Shown: piece after piece, positions 1 to 8,819 of the stretch
Layout: every line of letters begins with the position of its first letter
Position numbering within the stretch: the stretch's first letter is position 1
Assembly: GCA_951813575.1 (NCBI GenBank)
Contig: OX638375.1
Coordinates: 2,185,042-2,249,041, forward strand
DNA: 64,000 bases
Direction: 5' to 3'
Source: Candidatus Binatia bacterium
GTDB taxonomy: Bacteria; Desulfobacterota; Binatia; UBA9968; JAJDTQ01
Made by a program: the position numbers and the translations under genes
The notes under the pieces: model-generated
What the model was told of the DNA's origin: nothing
The model's database searches: none
Seen by the model: only the letters and a program-made list of their open reading frames with translations

Positions 1-2
1 AG

Positions 3-656
3 GGGATCGGCTTCGAGATCGACGAGGGCGAGATCGTCTGCATCATCGGCGCCAACGGCGCCGGCAAGAGCACCACGCTGCTGGCGATCTCGCGCATGGT
101 GGCGGTGGAAGCGGGGACCCGCATGCGGTACAGGGACAAGGACCTGCTGCAATACTCCGCCGACAAGGTGGTGAGCCAGCTTGCCATCTCCCACGTGCCC
201 GAGGGCAGGCGCCTGTTCGACAACCTCACGGTGATGGAGAACCTCAGGCTGGCGTGTTTCGCCAGAAGGGATGCCGGCATCAAACCGGACATCGACCGGG
301 TCCTTGCCATCTTTCCGCGGCTGGCGGAACGGGAACACCAGAAGGCCGGCACCCTGAGCGGCGGCGAGCAGCAGATGCTGGCCGTGGGCCGGGCGTTCGT
401 GAGCGGCCGCGAGCTCATGCTGCTGGACGAACCCTCCATGGGACTGGCGCCGCTCATGATGAAGACCGTGTTCGACGCCCTACGGGAGATCAACCAGGAA
501 GGTACCACCATCCTGCTGGTGGAGCAGAACGCGCAACTGGCGCTCCAGTTCGCCGGACGGGGCTATGTGCTGGAGAACGGCAATCTCGTGCTGGAAGGAA
601 AGTCGGCGGACCTTCTCGCCGACCCCGCCGTCAAGCAGGCCTACCTGGGCGGCTGA
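3..656 (+). CDS. livF: Branched-chain amino-acid ABC transporter ATPase, LivF type (5' end outside window)
   Basis: ATP-hydrolysing subunit of a high-affinity branched-chain amino-acid (or related carboxylate/amide) importer at the inner membrane. The reading frame is open from the left edge, so the N-terminus is missing. Visible in order: Walker A GANGAGKST, Q-loop region, ABC signature LSGGEQQ, Walker B LMLLDEPS, and LVEQN in place of the usual H-loop histidine context, which is typical of LivF. The end KQAYLGG is also the usual LivF ending. LivG and the permeases presumably lie upstream. The assignment to LivF is firm; the substrate cannot be read from the sequence. Confidence 0.9.
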   Translation, partial: GIGFEIDEGEIVCIIGANGAGKSTTLLAISRMVAVEAGTRMRYRDKDLLQYSADKVVSQLAISHVPEGRRLFDNLTVMENLRLACFARRDAGIKPDIDRVLAIFPRLAEREHQKAGTLSGGEQQMLAVGRAFVSGRELMLLDEPSMGLAPLMMKTVFDALREINQEGTTILLVEQNAQLALQFAGRGYVLENGNLVLEGKSADLLADPAVKQAYLGG

Positions 657-686
657 CACTACGAGGCACCAGTCCGACCCCGATTT

Positions 687-716
687 CATTCGGATATCCG
701 AACGGGTATTTTTCTT
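687..716 (+). terminator. Possible weak terminator after livF
   Basis: A perfect 14-bp palindrome (TTCGGATATCCGAA, 689-702) is followed within a few bases by the T-rich stretch TATTTTTCTTT. The usable stem is only about 5 bp, so termination would be weak. It separates the livF group from the aap operon. Confidence 0.35.
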
Positions 717-813
717 TCCGTTTGTGTTATGATTGACTCCCTCAGTAGTTGGGACGCTTATCCGGTTACCGGGCCAAAGGGTTAATTTGGGCAAAATTTT
801 GAAGGAGGTACTG

Positions 814-1845
814 ATGAAGAGTTCGATACGTGCGTTTTCGGTGGGTCTGGCGGCCATGGTGCTGCTGGCGGCGTCATTGGCGTCAGCGGGGACTCTGGAC
901 GACGTCCGCAAGCGAGGACACTTGATTTGCGGAATCAACACCGGCCTGGTGGGCTTCGCCGCGCCGGACGACAAGGGCGTGTGGAAGGGCTTCGACGTCG
1001 ACGTGTGCCGGGCGGTGGCCGCCGCGGTATTCGGCGACGCCAACAAGCTCAAGTACAAGCACCTCACCGGCAAGACGCGTTTCACTGCGCTGCGTTCGGC
1101 CGAGATCGACATGCTGTCGCGCAACACCACCTGGACCTTCAGCCGGGATGTCGACCTGCAGCTCACCTTCGTGGGCGTGAACTACTACGACGGGCAGGGC
1201 TTCATGGCTCCCAAAAAGCTCGGCGTCAAGTCCGCCAAGGACCTCGCCGGCGCTTCGGTCTGCATCCAGACCGGCACCACCACCGAGTTGAACCTCGCGG
1301 ACTTCTTCCGCGCCAACAACATGAAGTATGAGCCGGTGCCCATCGAGACCAACACCGAGGCGCGCACCAACTACCTGGCCGGCCGTTGCGACGTGTACAC
1401 CACGGACCGCTCCGGTCTGGCGGCGACCCGTGCGGCCACCGACAACCCGGACGCTCACGTGGTGCTGCCCGAGATTATCTCCAAGGAGCCGCTGGGACCG
1501 CTGGTTCGCCACGGCGACGATCAGTGGGCGGACATCGTGCGCTGGTCCCTCAACGCCATGATCGCGGCCGAGGAGATGGGCGTGACCTCCAAGAACGTGA
1601 AGGCGATGGCGTCCAAGGAAAACAAGAACAAGGAGATCAACCGTCTGCTCGGAGTCGAGGAACTGCAGGGCCGCGAGCGGCTGGGGTTGTCCAAGGACTG
1701 GGCGGTCAACCTCATCGCGCAGGTGGGCAACTACGGTGAGGTTTTCGAGACCCATCTCGGCACGAAGACGCCCATCGGCCTCGCCCGGGGCCTCAACGCG
1801 CAGTGGACGGACGGCGGACTGCTCTACGCCCCGCCCTTCCGGTAG
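814..1845 (+). CDS. aapJ: General L-amino-acid ABC transporter substrate-binding protein AapJ
   Basis: Periplasmic receptor of about 343 aa for a broad-range L-amino-acid importer. The first 25 residues form a Sec signal peptide (MKSSIRAFSVGL...LASAG), followed by the family-3 receptor fold (TLDDVRKRGHLICGINTGLVGFA, FDVDVCRAVAAAVFGD, AEIDMLSRNTTWT). The ATG at 814 is chosen over upstream in-frame codons because AAGGAGGT lies at 802-809, an ideal ribosome site. First gene of aapJQMP. A long hairpin directly downstream may limit read-through, in keeping with receptors being made in excess. Confidence 0.92.
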   Translation: MKSSIRAFSVGLAAMVLLAASLASAGTLDDVRKRGHLICGINTGLVGFAAPDDKGVWKGFDVDVCRAVAAAVFGDANKLKYKHLTGKTRFTALRSAEIDMLSRNTTWTFSRDVDLQLTFVGVNYYDGQGFMAPKKLGVKSAKDLAGASVCIQTGTTTELNLADFFRANNMKYEPVPIETNTEARTNYLAGRCDVYTTDRSGLAATRAATDNPDAHVVLPEIISKEPLGPLVRHGDDQWADIVRWSLNAMIAAEEMGVTSKNVKAMASKENKNKEINRLLGVEELQGRERLGLSKDWAVNLIAQVGNYGEVFETHLGTKTPIGLARGLNAQWTDGGLLYAPPFR

Positions 1846-1865
1846 ACCGGACGGGTTTCACACCC

Positions 1866-1932
1866 CATGAGTCGTGTGGATCCAGTGTCGCGCCGCCATT
1901 GCGCGTGACACTGGTAATCCATACGGCTCATG
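1866..1932 (+). promoter_or_regulatory. Long imperfect hairpin between aapJ and aapQ
   Basis: Outer arms 1866-1881 and 1917-1932 pair at 14 of 16 positions, and inner arms CCAGTGTC (1882-1889) and GACACTGG (1907-1914) pair perfectly, giving about 22 base pairs around a 17-nt loop. There is no T-run, so it is more likely an mRNA-stabilising or attenuating structure that raises receptor over permease expression than a true terminator. That role is inferred from other receptor-first ABC operons. Confidence 0.55.
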
Positions 1933-1949
1933 TCGTATGACTACCGGGC

Positions 1950-3155
1950 GTGGCGCAACCTAACGACAGACCCGGTCCGCCTCCAGGTCCCGCCTTCAGC
2001 CTGGGCAGCCTGTGGTACGACGAGGCGGTACGCGGCGTCATCATCCAGATCCTGGTGCTGGCGGGCGTCTTCGCGACCGTGGCCTGGATGGTCGCCAACG
2101 TCGTCGCCAACTACGCCATCCTCGACAAGACCTTCGGTTTCGACTTCCTCTGGCTCCCAGCCAACTACGACATCAACCAGACGCTCATCGAGTACACCAA
2201 CCGGGACACGCACCTGCGCGCGGCGGTGGTGGGGCTGATCAACACGGGACTGGTGGCCTTCCTCGGGATCATCCTGGCCACCGTGCTCGGCTTCCTCGTC
2301 GGGATATTCCGGTTGTCGGAGAACTGGCTCGTGTCGCGCCTGGCGTACTGCTACGTCGAGTTCACCCGCAACACGCCCGTGTTGCTGCTCATCCTGCTGT
2401 GGCACGGGATATTCATCAACACGCTGCCCCATCCCCGGCAGGCCATGACCGTCGGAGGCGCCACGTTCCTCACCAACCGGGGCTTCTACGTTCCCAAACC
2501 CGTGTTCGAATCGGGGTTCGAGTGGGTCGCGCTGACACTGGCGGCGGCCATCGTGGGGGCGGTCCTCGTCCACCGTCACGTACGCCGGGTTCGCGAGGCC
2601 ACCGGCCGGCAGCTTCCCGGCGGCTGGATTTCCGCCGCCCTGATCGTGGGACTGCCGGGGCTTGCCTTCGCGGCGGTCGGCGCTTCCCTGTCCTTCGACG
2701 TACCGGAGCTCCGGGGGTTCAACTTCCGGGGCGGACTCTACCTCACGCCTGAGCTGGTGGCGCTGACCTGGGCGCTGGCGTTCTACACCTCGGGCTTCAT
2801 TGCCGAGAACGTCCGCGCCGGCATCCTCGCCGTGGACAAGGGCCAGATCGAAGCGTCGCAGGCGCTGGGACTGCCCCGCGGACGCGTCTTGCGCCTGGTG
2901 ATCCTGCCTCAGTCGCTGCGGGTGATCGTCCCGCCGCTCACCTCCCAGTACCTTGACCTCACCAAGAACTCGTCCCTGGCCATCGCCATCGGCTACGTGG
3001 ACCTGGTGGGGACCCTGGGGGGGATCACGCTGAATCAGACAGGGCGGGAGATCGAGTGCATGATGCTGGTCTTGCTGGTTTACCTGGCCATTTCCCTGAG
3101 CATTTCAGTGTTCATGAACTGGTACAACCGCCACGTCCGGTTGGTGGAGCGCTGA
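1950..3155 (+). CDS. aapQ: General L-amino-acid ABC transporter permease AapQ
   Basis: Inner-membrane permease, 401 aa, one half of the AapQM heterodimer. It has the N-terminal SLWYDEAVRGVIIQI motif of the family, several hydrophobic segments, and the permease (EAA-type) loop around QIEASQALGLPRGRVLRLVILPQSLRVI-. The start is GTG at 1950 with no clear ribosome site; it begins just after the intergenic hairpin. Its TGA stop overlaps the next start (TGATG), which indicates translational coupling to aapM. Confidence 0.9.
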   Translation: MAQPNDRPGPPPGPAFSLGSLWYDEAVRGVIIQILVLAGVFATVAWMVANVVANYAILDKTFGFDFLWLPANYDINQTLIEYTNRDTHLRAAVVGLINTGLVAFLGIILATVLGFLVGIFRLSENWLVSRLAYCYVEFTRNTPVLLLILLWHGIFINTLPHPRQAMTVGGATFLTNRGFYVPKPVFESGFEWVALTLAAAIVGAVLVHRHVRRVREATGRQLPGGWISAALIVGLPGLAFAAVGASLSFDVPELRGFNFRGGLYLTPELVALTWALAFYTSGFIAENVRAGILAVDKGQIEASQALGLPRGRVLRLVILPQSLRVIVPPLTSQYLDLTKNSSLAIAIGYVDLVGTLGGITLNQTGREIECMMLVLLVYLAISLSISVFMNWYNRHVRLVER

Positions 3156-4276
3156 TGTCGGTTCCCGCCACCGCAACCCCGACCTATCCGCCCGGACAGC
3201 ACCCGGACCTGCCGCCGCCGCCGGGCACCGCCGGCGTCATCGGCTGGTTGCGCGCCAACCTGTTCTCGTCGGTGTTCAACACCGCGCTGACCCTCGTTTC
3301 CGTCTGGCTGATCTACGAGTTCGTCACCGCCGCCATCGACTGGTTCGTGCTGGACGCGGTGTGGGAGGCCGGCTCGCGCGTCGATTGCCGCAAGCAGGGC
3401 GACGGCGCCTGCTGGGCGGTCATCGCCATCCGGCTGGACCAGTTCGTCTACGGCTTTTATCCCGCCGACCAGCGCTGGCGTCCGGTGCTCACCTTCGTCC
3501 TGCTTTTTCCCGCGCTGGCGCCGGTGCTGTTCGATCGCACGCCCTATCGCAGCCAACTGCTTTGGTTCTCGCTGGCCTATCCCGCGCTGGGCGCCTGGTT
3601 GATCTACGGCGGTTTGGGCCTGCCGGTGGTGGATACCGACGCCTACGGCGGGTTTCTGCTCACCATGATCCTGGGCGTCACCGGCATCGTCGCGTCCCTT
3701 CCGCTGGGCATCCTGCTGGCCCTCGGCAGGCAGTCACGGCTGCTGGCGATCCGTGTCCTGTGCGTCACCTTCATCGAAGTGGTGCGGGGGGTGCCGCTGA
3801 TCACGCTGCTGTTCATCGCCTCCACCATGCTGAACTACTTCCTGCCCCCGGGGACGAGCTTCGATCTTCTCATCCGGGTGCTCATCATGGTCACGCTGTT
3901 CGCCGCCGCATACCTCGCCGAAGCCGTGCGCGGCGGATTGCAAGCCCTTTCTCGCGGCCAGTACGAGGCCGCGGACTCCCTCGGGCTGTCCTATTGGAAG
4001 AAAACCTGGCTGATCACGCTGCCCCAGGCCCTCAAGATCGCCATCCCCGGTATGGTCAACGTCTTCATCGGCCTTTACAAGGACAGCACGCTGGTAGTAA
4101 TCATCGGCCTGTTGGACCCGCTGGGCGTGGCCCGGGCGGTGCTCGCCGACGCCAAGTGGAACGGGCTGTCCAACGAGACGTATCTCTTTATCGCGCTCTT
4201 CTTCTTCCTGAGCTGCTTCGCCATGTCGCGTTATTCCCTGTGGCTCGAAGGACGACTGAGCGTCGACGACCGTTAG
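3155..4276 (+). CDS. aapM: General L-amino-acid ABC transporter permease AapM
   Basis: Second permease half, about 373 aa. The true start is the ATG at 3155, which overlaps the aapQ stop by one base; a longer in-frame reading from 3056 would lie inside aapQ. Hydrophobic segments are followed by the EAA loop [23 protein letters not shown] cytoplasmic/periplasmic insert with cysteines ([14 protein letters not shown]) sits after the first membrane segment. It pairs with AapQ and is powered by AapP. Confidence 0.9.
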   Translation: MSVPATATPTYPPGQHPDLPPPPGTAGVIGWLRANLFSSVFNTALTLVSVWLIYEFVTAAIDWFVLDAVWEAGSRVDCRKQGDGACWAVIAIRLDQFVYGFYPADQRWRPVLTFVLLFPALAPVLFDRTPYRSQLLWFSLAYPALGAWLIYGGLGLPVVDTDAYGGFLLTMILGVTGIVASLPLGILLALGRQSRLLAIRVLCVTFIEVVRGVPLITLLFIASTMLNYFLPPGTSFDLLIRVLIMVTLFAAAYLAEAVRGGLQALSRGQYEAADSLGLSYWKKTWLITLPQALKIAIPGMVNVFIGLYKDSTLVVIIGLLDPLGVARAVLADAKWNGLSNETYLFIALFFFLSCFAMSRYSLWLEGRLSVDDR

Positions 4277-4286
4277 CAATTTTCTC

Positions 4287-5072
<786 letters not shown>

Positions 5073-5129
5073 GCCGCGGACGAAGCGCCATTCGCCCTGG
5101 ACCCTATCCCGTCGCCACGGATTTCAACT

Positions 5130-5475
5130 CGTCGCCACAGACCACCACAACGTCACGCCGCACCACCTCTGCGTCACCCCACAGACCACCTCTGCGTCAC
5201 CCCACAGACCACCTCTGCGTCACCCCACAGACCACCTCTGCGTCACCCCGGGCTTGACCCGGGGTCCAGGGGGTGGACAGCGGGATGACGGGAGGCCGCC
5301 TCACCACCGCCTCTGGACCCCGGGTCAAGCCCGGGGTGACATTGTGGTGGTCTGTGGCGTGACGTTGTGGTTGTACGGCGTGACGCAGAGGTGGTGCGGG
5401 GTGACGTTGTGGTGGTGCGGCGTGACGTAGAGGTGGTGCCGGGGTGACGTAGAGGTGGTGCCGGGGTGACAGGCG
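5130..5475. repeat. Inverted array of degenerate 21-23 bp units around a palindromic core
   Basis: This fills the 529-bp gap between aapP and the amidohydrolase gene. Three exact tandem copies of a 23-bp unit (5179-5201, 5202-5224, 5225-5247; core CCACCTCTGCGTCACC) are followed by a 28-bp perfect inverted-repeat pair (5242-5269 and 5313-5340, containing CCCCGGGCTTGACCCGGGG). The right side (5337-5475) carries at least five diverged units of the same kind in reverse orientation. The palindrome resembles dispersed repeats that translate as HPGLDPGS. No spacers separate the copies, so it is not a CRISPR array. I see no gene here. Confidence 0.85.
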
Positions 5476-5601
5476 GGATCTCGTGCGGAGTGGCGGAGAG
5501 GTCGTCCGTGACGGCTCGGTCCGGGCGCCGCGCCTGAATTTCGCCGGGTTCTATGTTACGGTCGTGAATCTGAATCTTTGCCGCAGAGAGGCTTTGAACA
5601 C

Positions 5602-6771
5602 ATGCCCGCAACACTGATCAAGAACATCGGGACTCTGGCGACCGGCATGCTGGAGGATCCCCTCCGGGACGCTGACTCCATCCTCGTGGCGGACGGCACC
5701 ATCCAGGAGATCGGCAGCGGCCTGAGCGGCAACGTGGACCGCACCATCGACGCCAACGGCACCACGGTGGTCCCCGGACTCATCGACTCGCATTCCCACC
5801 CCACCTTCGGCAACTTCACGCCGGCCCAGAACTCCATGGGCTGGATCACGCACTACATGCACGGCGGGGTCACCTCCATCATTTCCGCGGGGGAGTTGCA
5901 CGTGCCGGGGCTGCCGCTGCCGCCGGACCCGCTGTGCGCGGTATCGCTTTCCATCGTCGCCAAGCGCTGTTGGGACAACCTGCGGCCCACCGGCGTCCGG
6001 GTGCACGGCGGCACGCTGCTACTGGTGCCGGGCCTCGAGGAGAAGGACTTCGACACCATCGCCGAGGCGGGCGTCCGCCTGGTCAAGTTCATCTTCTACG
6101 ACTACAGCCTGCTGCCCACGGGCGAGGCGGAGCGCTACGTGAAGTGGGCCAGGGCGCGGGACATCAAGGTCAAGATCCATTCCGGCGGCGTTTCCCGTTC
6201 GGGCGTGAGCCAGGTGGCGGGCGTGGACATCGTCAAGGCCATCGACCCCGACGTCATCGGCCACAGCACCGGCGGCCCCATCCCCATGCCGGAGGAGGAC
6301 CTGCGTCGCATCGTGGCCGAGACCGAGTACTACGTCGAGATCTGCACCTCCGGCAACCTGCGCATGGGCATGGTGCTGGCGGACGCGGTCAGGAAGTGCG
6401 GAGCCGAGGCCCGGGTGCTGGTGGGAACCGATACGCCGGGGGGCACCGGCGTGGTGCCACGGGGAATCCTGCGCGAGATGTGCTTTCTGGCCTCCCTCGG
6501 CGGCATCGCGCCGGAGCACGCGGTGGCCATGGCCACCGGCAACACCGGGCGCGCCCACGGGCTGGACCTCGGCATCATCGCGGAGGGCCGGCCCGCGGAC
6601 CTGGTGATCATGGACCGTATCACCGGCTCCGTGTCCAGTGACGCCCTCGATTCGTTCGCCAAAGGCGACCTGCCGGGGATCTCGGTGGTGATGATCGACG
6701 GCGAACTCACCGTAGCGGGGCGGAGCCAGCAGACGCCGCCGCCCGAGCGGGGAGTGGCGATCAGCGGCTAG
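5602..6771 (+). CDS. Enamidase-like metal-dependent amidohydrolase
   Basis: Cytoplasmic metallo-hydrolase, 389 aa, of the amidohydrolase superfamily. The arrangement closely follows clostridial enamidase (6-oxo-1,4,5,6-tetrahydronicotinate hydrolysis in nicotinate breakdown): LIKNIGTLATG start, metal motif DSHSH, HGGVTSIISAGE, VRVHGGT, KIHSGG, IGHSTGGP, VGTDTPGGTG, and the ending PGISVVMIDGE...TPPP. The ATG at 5602 is preferred over a TTG at 5578; GAGAGG lies upstream. No other nicotinate-pathway genes are nearby, so the true substrate could be another cyclic amide or enamide. Confidence 0.72.
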   Translation: MPATLIKNIGTLATGMLEDPLRDADSILVADGTIQEIGSGLSGNVDRTIDANGTTVVPGLIDSHSHPTFGNFTPAQNSMGWITHYMHGGVTSIISAGELHVPGLPLPPDPLCAVSLSIVAKRCWDNLRPTGVRVHGGTLLLVPGLEEKDFDTIAEAGVRLVKFIFYDYSLLPTGEAERYVKWARARDIKVKIHSGGVSRSGVSQVAGVDIVKAIDPDVIGHSTGGPIPMPEEDLRRIVAETEYYVEICTSGNLRMGMVLADAVRKCGAEARVLVGTDTPGGTGVVPRGILREMCFLASLGGIAPEHAVAMATGNTGRAHGLDLGIIAEGRPADLVIMDRITGSVSSDALDSFAKGDLPGISVVMIDGELTVAGRSQQTPPPERGVAISG

Positions 6772-6913
6772 GAACGGTGCCCGGCGGCTGAGGGGTCGTT
6801 TCTTGGACTATGAAAATCGAGGTTCAGTGCGGCTGTAACTTGCTGCCCACACTGGAAAAAGGGGCGCGGCCGGCGGGCATGAAGCCACGGCCGGCATTCA
6901 AGGAGGTTTCCCG

Positions 6914-7894
6914 GTGAGCTCACTACAGTACGGCGTGGGAATGTTTCCCACGGAACCCATGTCGCGCATCATCCAGCTCAGCAAGCAGGCGGAGGAGCTG
7001 TCCTACAGCCACATCTGGGTCGGCGACTCGCATCTCATCTGGCGCGAGGCCTTCGTCAACATGGCCGCGGTGGCGCTCAACACCTCGAAGGTGATCATCG
7101 GCACCGGCGTCACCAACCCCGTGACCCGGCACCCCTCGGTGCTGGCCAGCGGCTACGCCACCCTGGACGAGATGGCGCCGGGCCGGTTCGCCGTGGGCAT
7201 CGGCCTCGGCGACAGCTCCCTGGAGACCATGGGCCGCAAGCAGGCGCGGCTGGCCGACTTCGAGGAAGCGGTGGCGCAGATGCGGACCGTCATCGAGGGC
7301 GGCGAGGCCGAGCTCGAGAGCGGCAGCAAGATACACCTCAACTTTGCCCAGAACCGGAAGATCCCATTCTACGTGGCCGCCAGCGGCCCCAGGATGCTCG
7401 AGCTTTCGGGGCGCATCGCCGACGGCGTCATCATCCTCGTGGGCGTGGATTCCGGCGCCATCGAAAGGGCGGTGGAGCGGATCGCGGCGGGGGCGGCATC
7501 GGCGGGCCGCAAGCTCTCCGACATCGACCTGGTGCTGTGGGTGCCGTGCGCGGTGTCCGAGAACCCCGGTGCCAAGGACGCGGTCAAGGCCCACGTAGCC
7601 CGGGTCATCGCCCACCCGCTGCCCTTCACCCTGGACGAGCGGGAGCAGAAGGTCCTGGACGACATCCACCAGGCCTACAACTACTACCAGCACATGAACC
7701 CGCTCGCCGCCCAGGCCCGCGTGATCCCGGACTGGCTCGTGGACAAGTTCGCCGTCGCCGGCACCCCGGACGAATGCCGGGCCAAGGTCGAGGAGATCAA
7801 GCAGAGCGCCATCAACCAGGTGGCGATCATCCCCTACAACGTCGGCGACGCCGACCGCGGCGAGACCCTGCGGCTGTTCGCCGGGGCCATGTAG
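6914..7894 (+). CDS. LLM-class (luciferase-like, F420/FMN-dependent) oxidoreductase
   Basis: TIM-barrel flavin- or F420-dependent enzyme, 326 aa, related to methylenetetrahydromethanopterin reductases and bacterial luciferase-like proteins. Seen: EELSYSHIWVGDSHLIWRE near the N-terminus, TGVTNPVTRHPSVLA, the glycine-rich GRFAVGIGLGDSS, and the C-terminal AVAGTPDECRAKVEE. The start is GTG at 6914 behind AAGGAGGT (6900-6907). It may act with the amidohydrolase encoded just upstream on heterocyclic compounds, but that is only a neighbourhood inference. Confidence 0.8.
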   Translation: MSSLQYGVGMFPTEPMSRIIQLSKQAEELSYSHIWVGDSHLIWREAFVNMAAVALNTSKVIIGTGVTNPVTRHPSVLASGYATLDEMAPGRFAVGIGLGDSSLETMGRKQARLADFEEAVAQMRTVIEGGEAELESGSKIHLNFAQNRKIPFYVAASGPRMLELSGRIADGVIILVGVDSGAIERAVERIAAGAASAGRKLSDIDLVLWVPCAVSENPGAKDAVKAHVARVIAHPLPFTLDEREQKVLDDIHQAYNYYQHMNPLAAQARVIPDWLVDKFAVAGTPDECRAKVEEIKQSAINQVAIIPYNVGDADRGETLRLFAGAM

Positions 7895-7944
7895 ACAAGG
7901 CCCTGCCCCAAACACCTCGCTGCTAGGCGGGACGCCAAGAATCG

Positions 7945-8319
7945 GTGCGAACTGTCACCCGCTACTACCTGTTTCAGATTCCCGGCTGGGCCCTGACGGC
8001 CGTGCTGGTGACGCTGTTGCACGCGTGGCTGGGGCTGCCGGTGTGGGTGGCGCTGACCGTCCTCGGGGTGGTGGTGCTGAAGGACGTGATCTTCTATCCG
8101 CTCCTGCGCAGGGCCTACCAACTGGAAGCCTCCGGCGCCGCCCAGCTCGTGGGACTGCGCGGGGTCGCCCGCGACCCCCTGGACCCCACCGGCTACGTCT
8201 ACGTACGCGGTGAACTGTGGCGCGCGCACATCGAGCCCGGCGCGGCCGCGATACCCGCGGGCACCGAGGTCCGCGTGATCCGGGGACACCGCATGACGTT
8301 GACGGTGGCGAAGGACTGA
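7945..8319 (+). CDS. Small membrane protein with NfeD-like C-terminal domain
   Basis: A 124-aa protein with two N-terminal hydrophobic segments (about residues 10-50) and a soluble C-terminal part (LVGLRGVARDPLDPTGYVYVRGELWRAH, VRVIRGHRMTLTV) that matches the OB-fold of NfeD proteins in layout. NfeD proteins partner with stomatin-like proteins or membrane serine proteases; none is present here. The start is GTG at 7945. The gene is isolated between the LLM oxidoreductase and a convergent lipoprotein gene. Confidence 0.6.
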   Translation: MRTVTRYYLFQIPGWALTAVLVTLLHAWLGLPVWVALTVLGVVVLKDVIFYPLLRRAYQLEASGAAQLVGLRGVARDPLDPTGYVYVRGELWRAHIEPGAAAIPAGTEVRVIRGHRMTLTVAKD

Positions 8320-8350
8320 CCAGACACCCGCTGGCTGCCCGCCATCCGAG

Positions 8351-8391
8351 GTCCCTGCGTCAACAACCGTTTCAGGCGTCGGTGCAGGGAC
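8351..8391. terminator. Inverted repeat between convergent genes
   Basis: GTCCCTGC (8351-8358) and GCAGGGAC (8384-8391) form an 8-bp stem with a 25-nt loop between two convergent genes. The loop is long and there is no clear T-run, so it is only a tentative bidirectional terminator. Confidence 0.3.
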
Positions 8392-8394
8392 AGT

Positions 8395-8724
8395 TCAAAT
8401 TTTACAGTCCTTCTTCGCCGCGAGCTTCTGGAGGCGATCCTGCCGGTCCCTGGCAGCGTTTACCGCTTCGTCAATGTTCGAGTAGGTCGCTAGCAATGCG
8501 GGCCAGAAAAATACTGCCGCGGCGACATTTGTCCCCGTTGCACCCTTCTCTCTTCGCGCCTTTTTTTCGAAGTCCTGGGCCTCGGCGAATTGCTCTCTGA
8601 TCTGTTCGCAATTCAGGTCTTCATCGCCGATTTTCTGGACATTCACCACTTTCGGTGTCGCACACGCCGAAACCAGGAACCCGAGTGTCAGGGCAATGCC
8701 CAACAAAGCGTTCTTCCTTGTCAT
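8395..8724 (-). CDS. Small outer-membrane-type lipoprotein, function unknown
   Basis: A 109-aa protein with a lipoprotein signal peptide ending in the lipobox VSAC (Cys at about residue 21), then a short charged stretch (CEQIREQFAEAQDFEKKARREKG), a hydrophobic glycine/alanine segment (NVAAAVFFWPALLAT) and a charged tail. The hydrophobic stretch followed by a conserved-looking NIDEA resembles small lipoproteins found singly in many Gram-negatives. Convergent with the NfeD-like gene; role unknown. Confidence 0.65.
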   Translation of the reverse strand: MTRKNALLGIALTLGFLVSACATPKVVNVQKIGDEDLNCEQIREQFAEAQDFEKKARREKGATGTNVAAAVFFWPALLATYSNIDEAVNAARDRQDRLQKLAAKKDCKI

Positions 8725-8819
8725 ATCTGATTCTCTCCCCTTTCAAGTAATGAGTTTTGCTCTTTGATCGTATAGCATTCTCCAGCACGCCAACAACCCT
8801 CACCCGCTAACCGATGAAC

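Noticed and set aside
5179..5247. Possible CRISPR array
   Set aside because: The 23-bp copies are directly adjacent with no spacers, and no cas genes are near.
6810..6917. Possible 35-codon leader peptide (MKIEVQCGCNLL...) overlapping the LLM gene start
   Set aside because: The frame overlaps the downstream GTG, but it has no ribosome site and no similarity I can name; chance is more likely.
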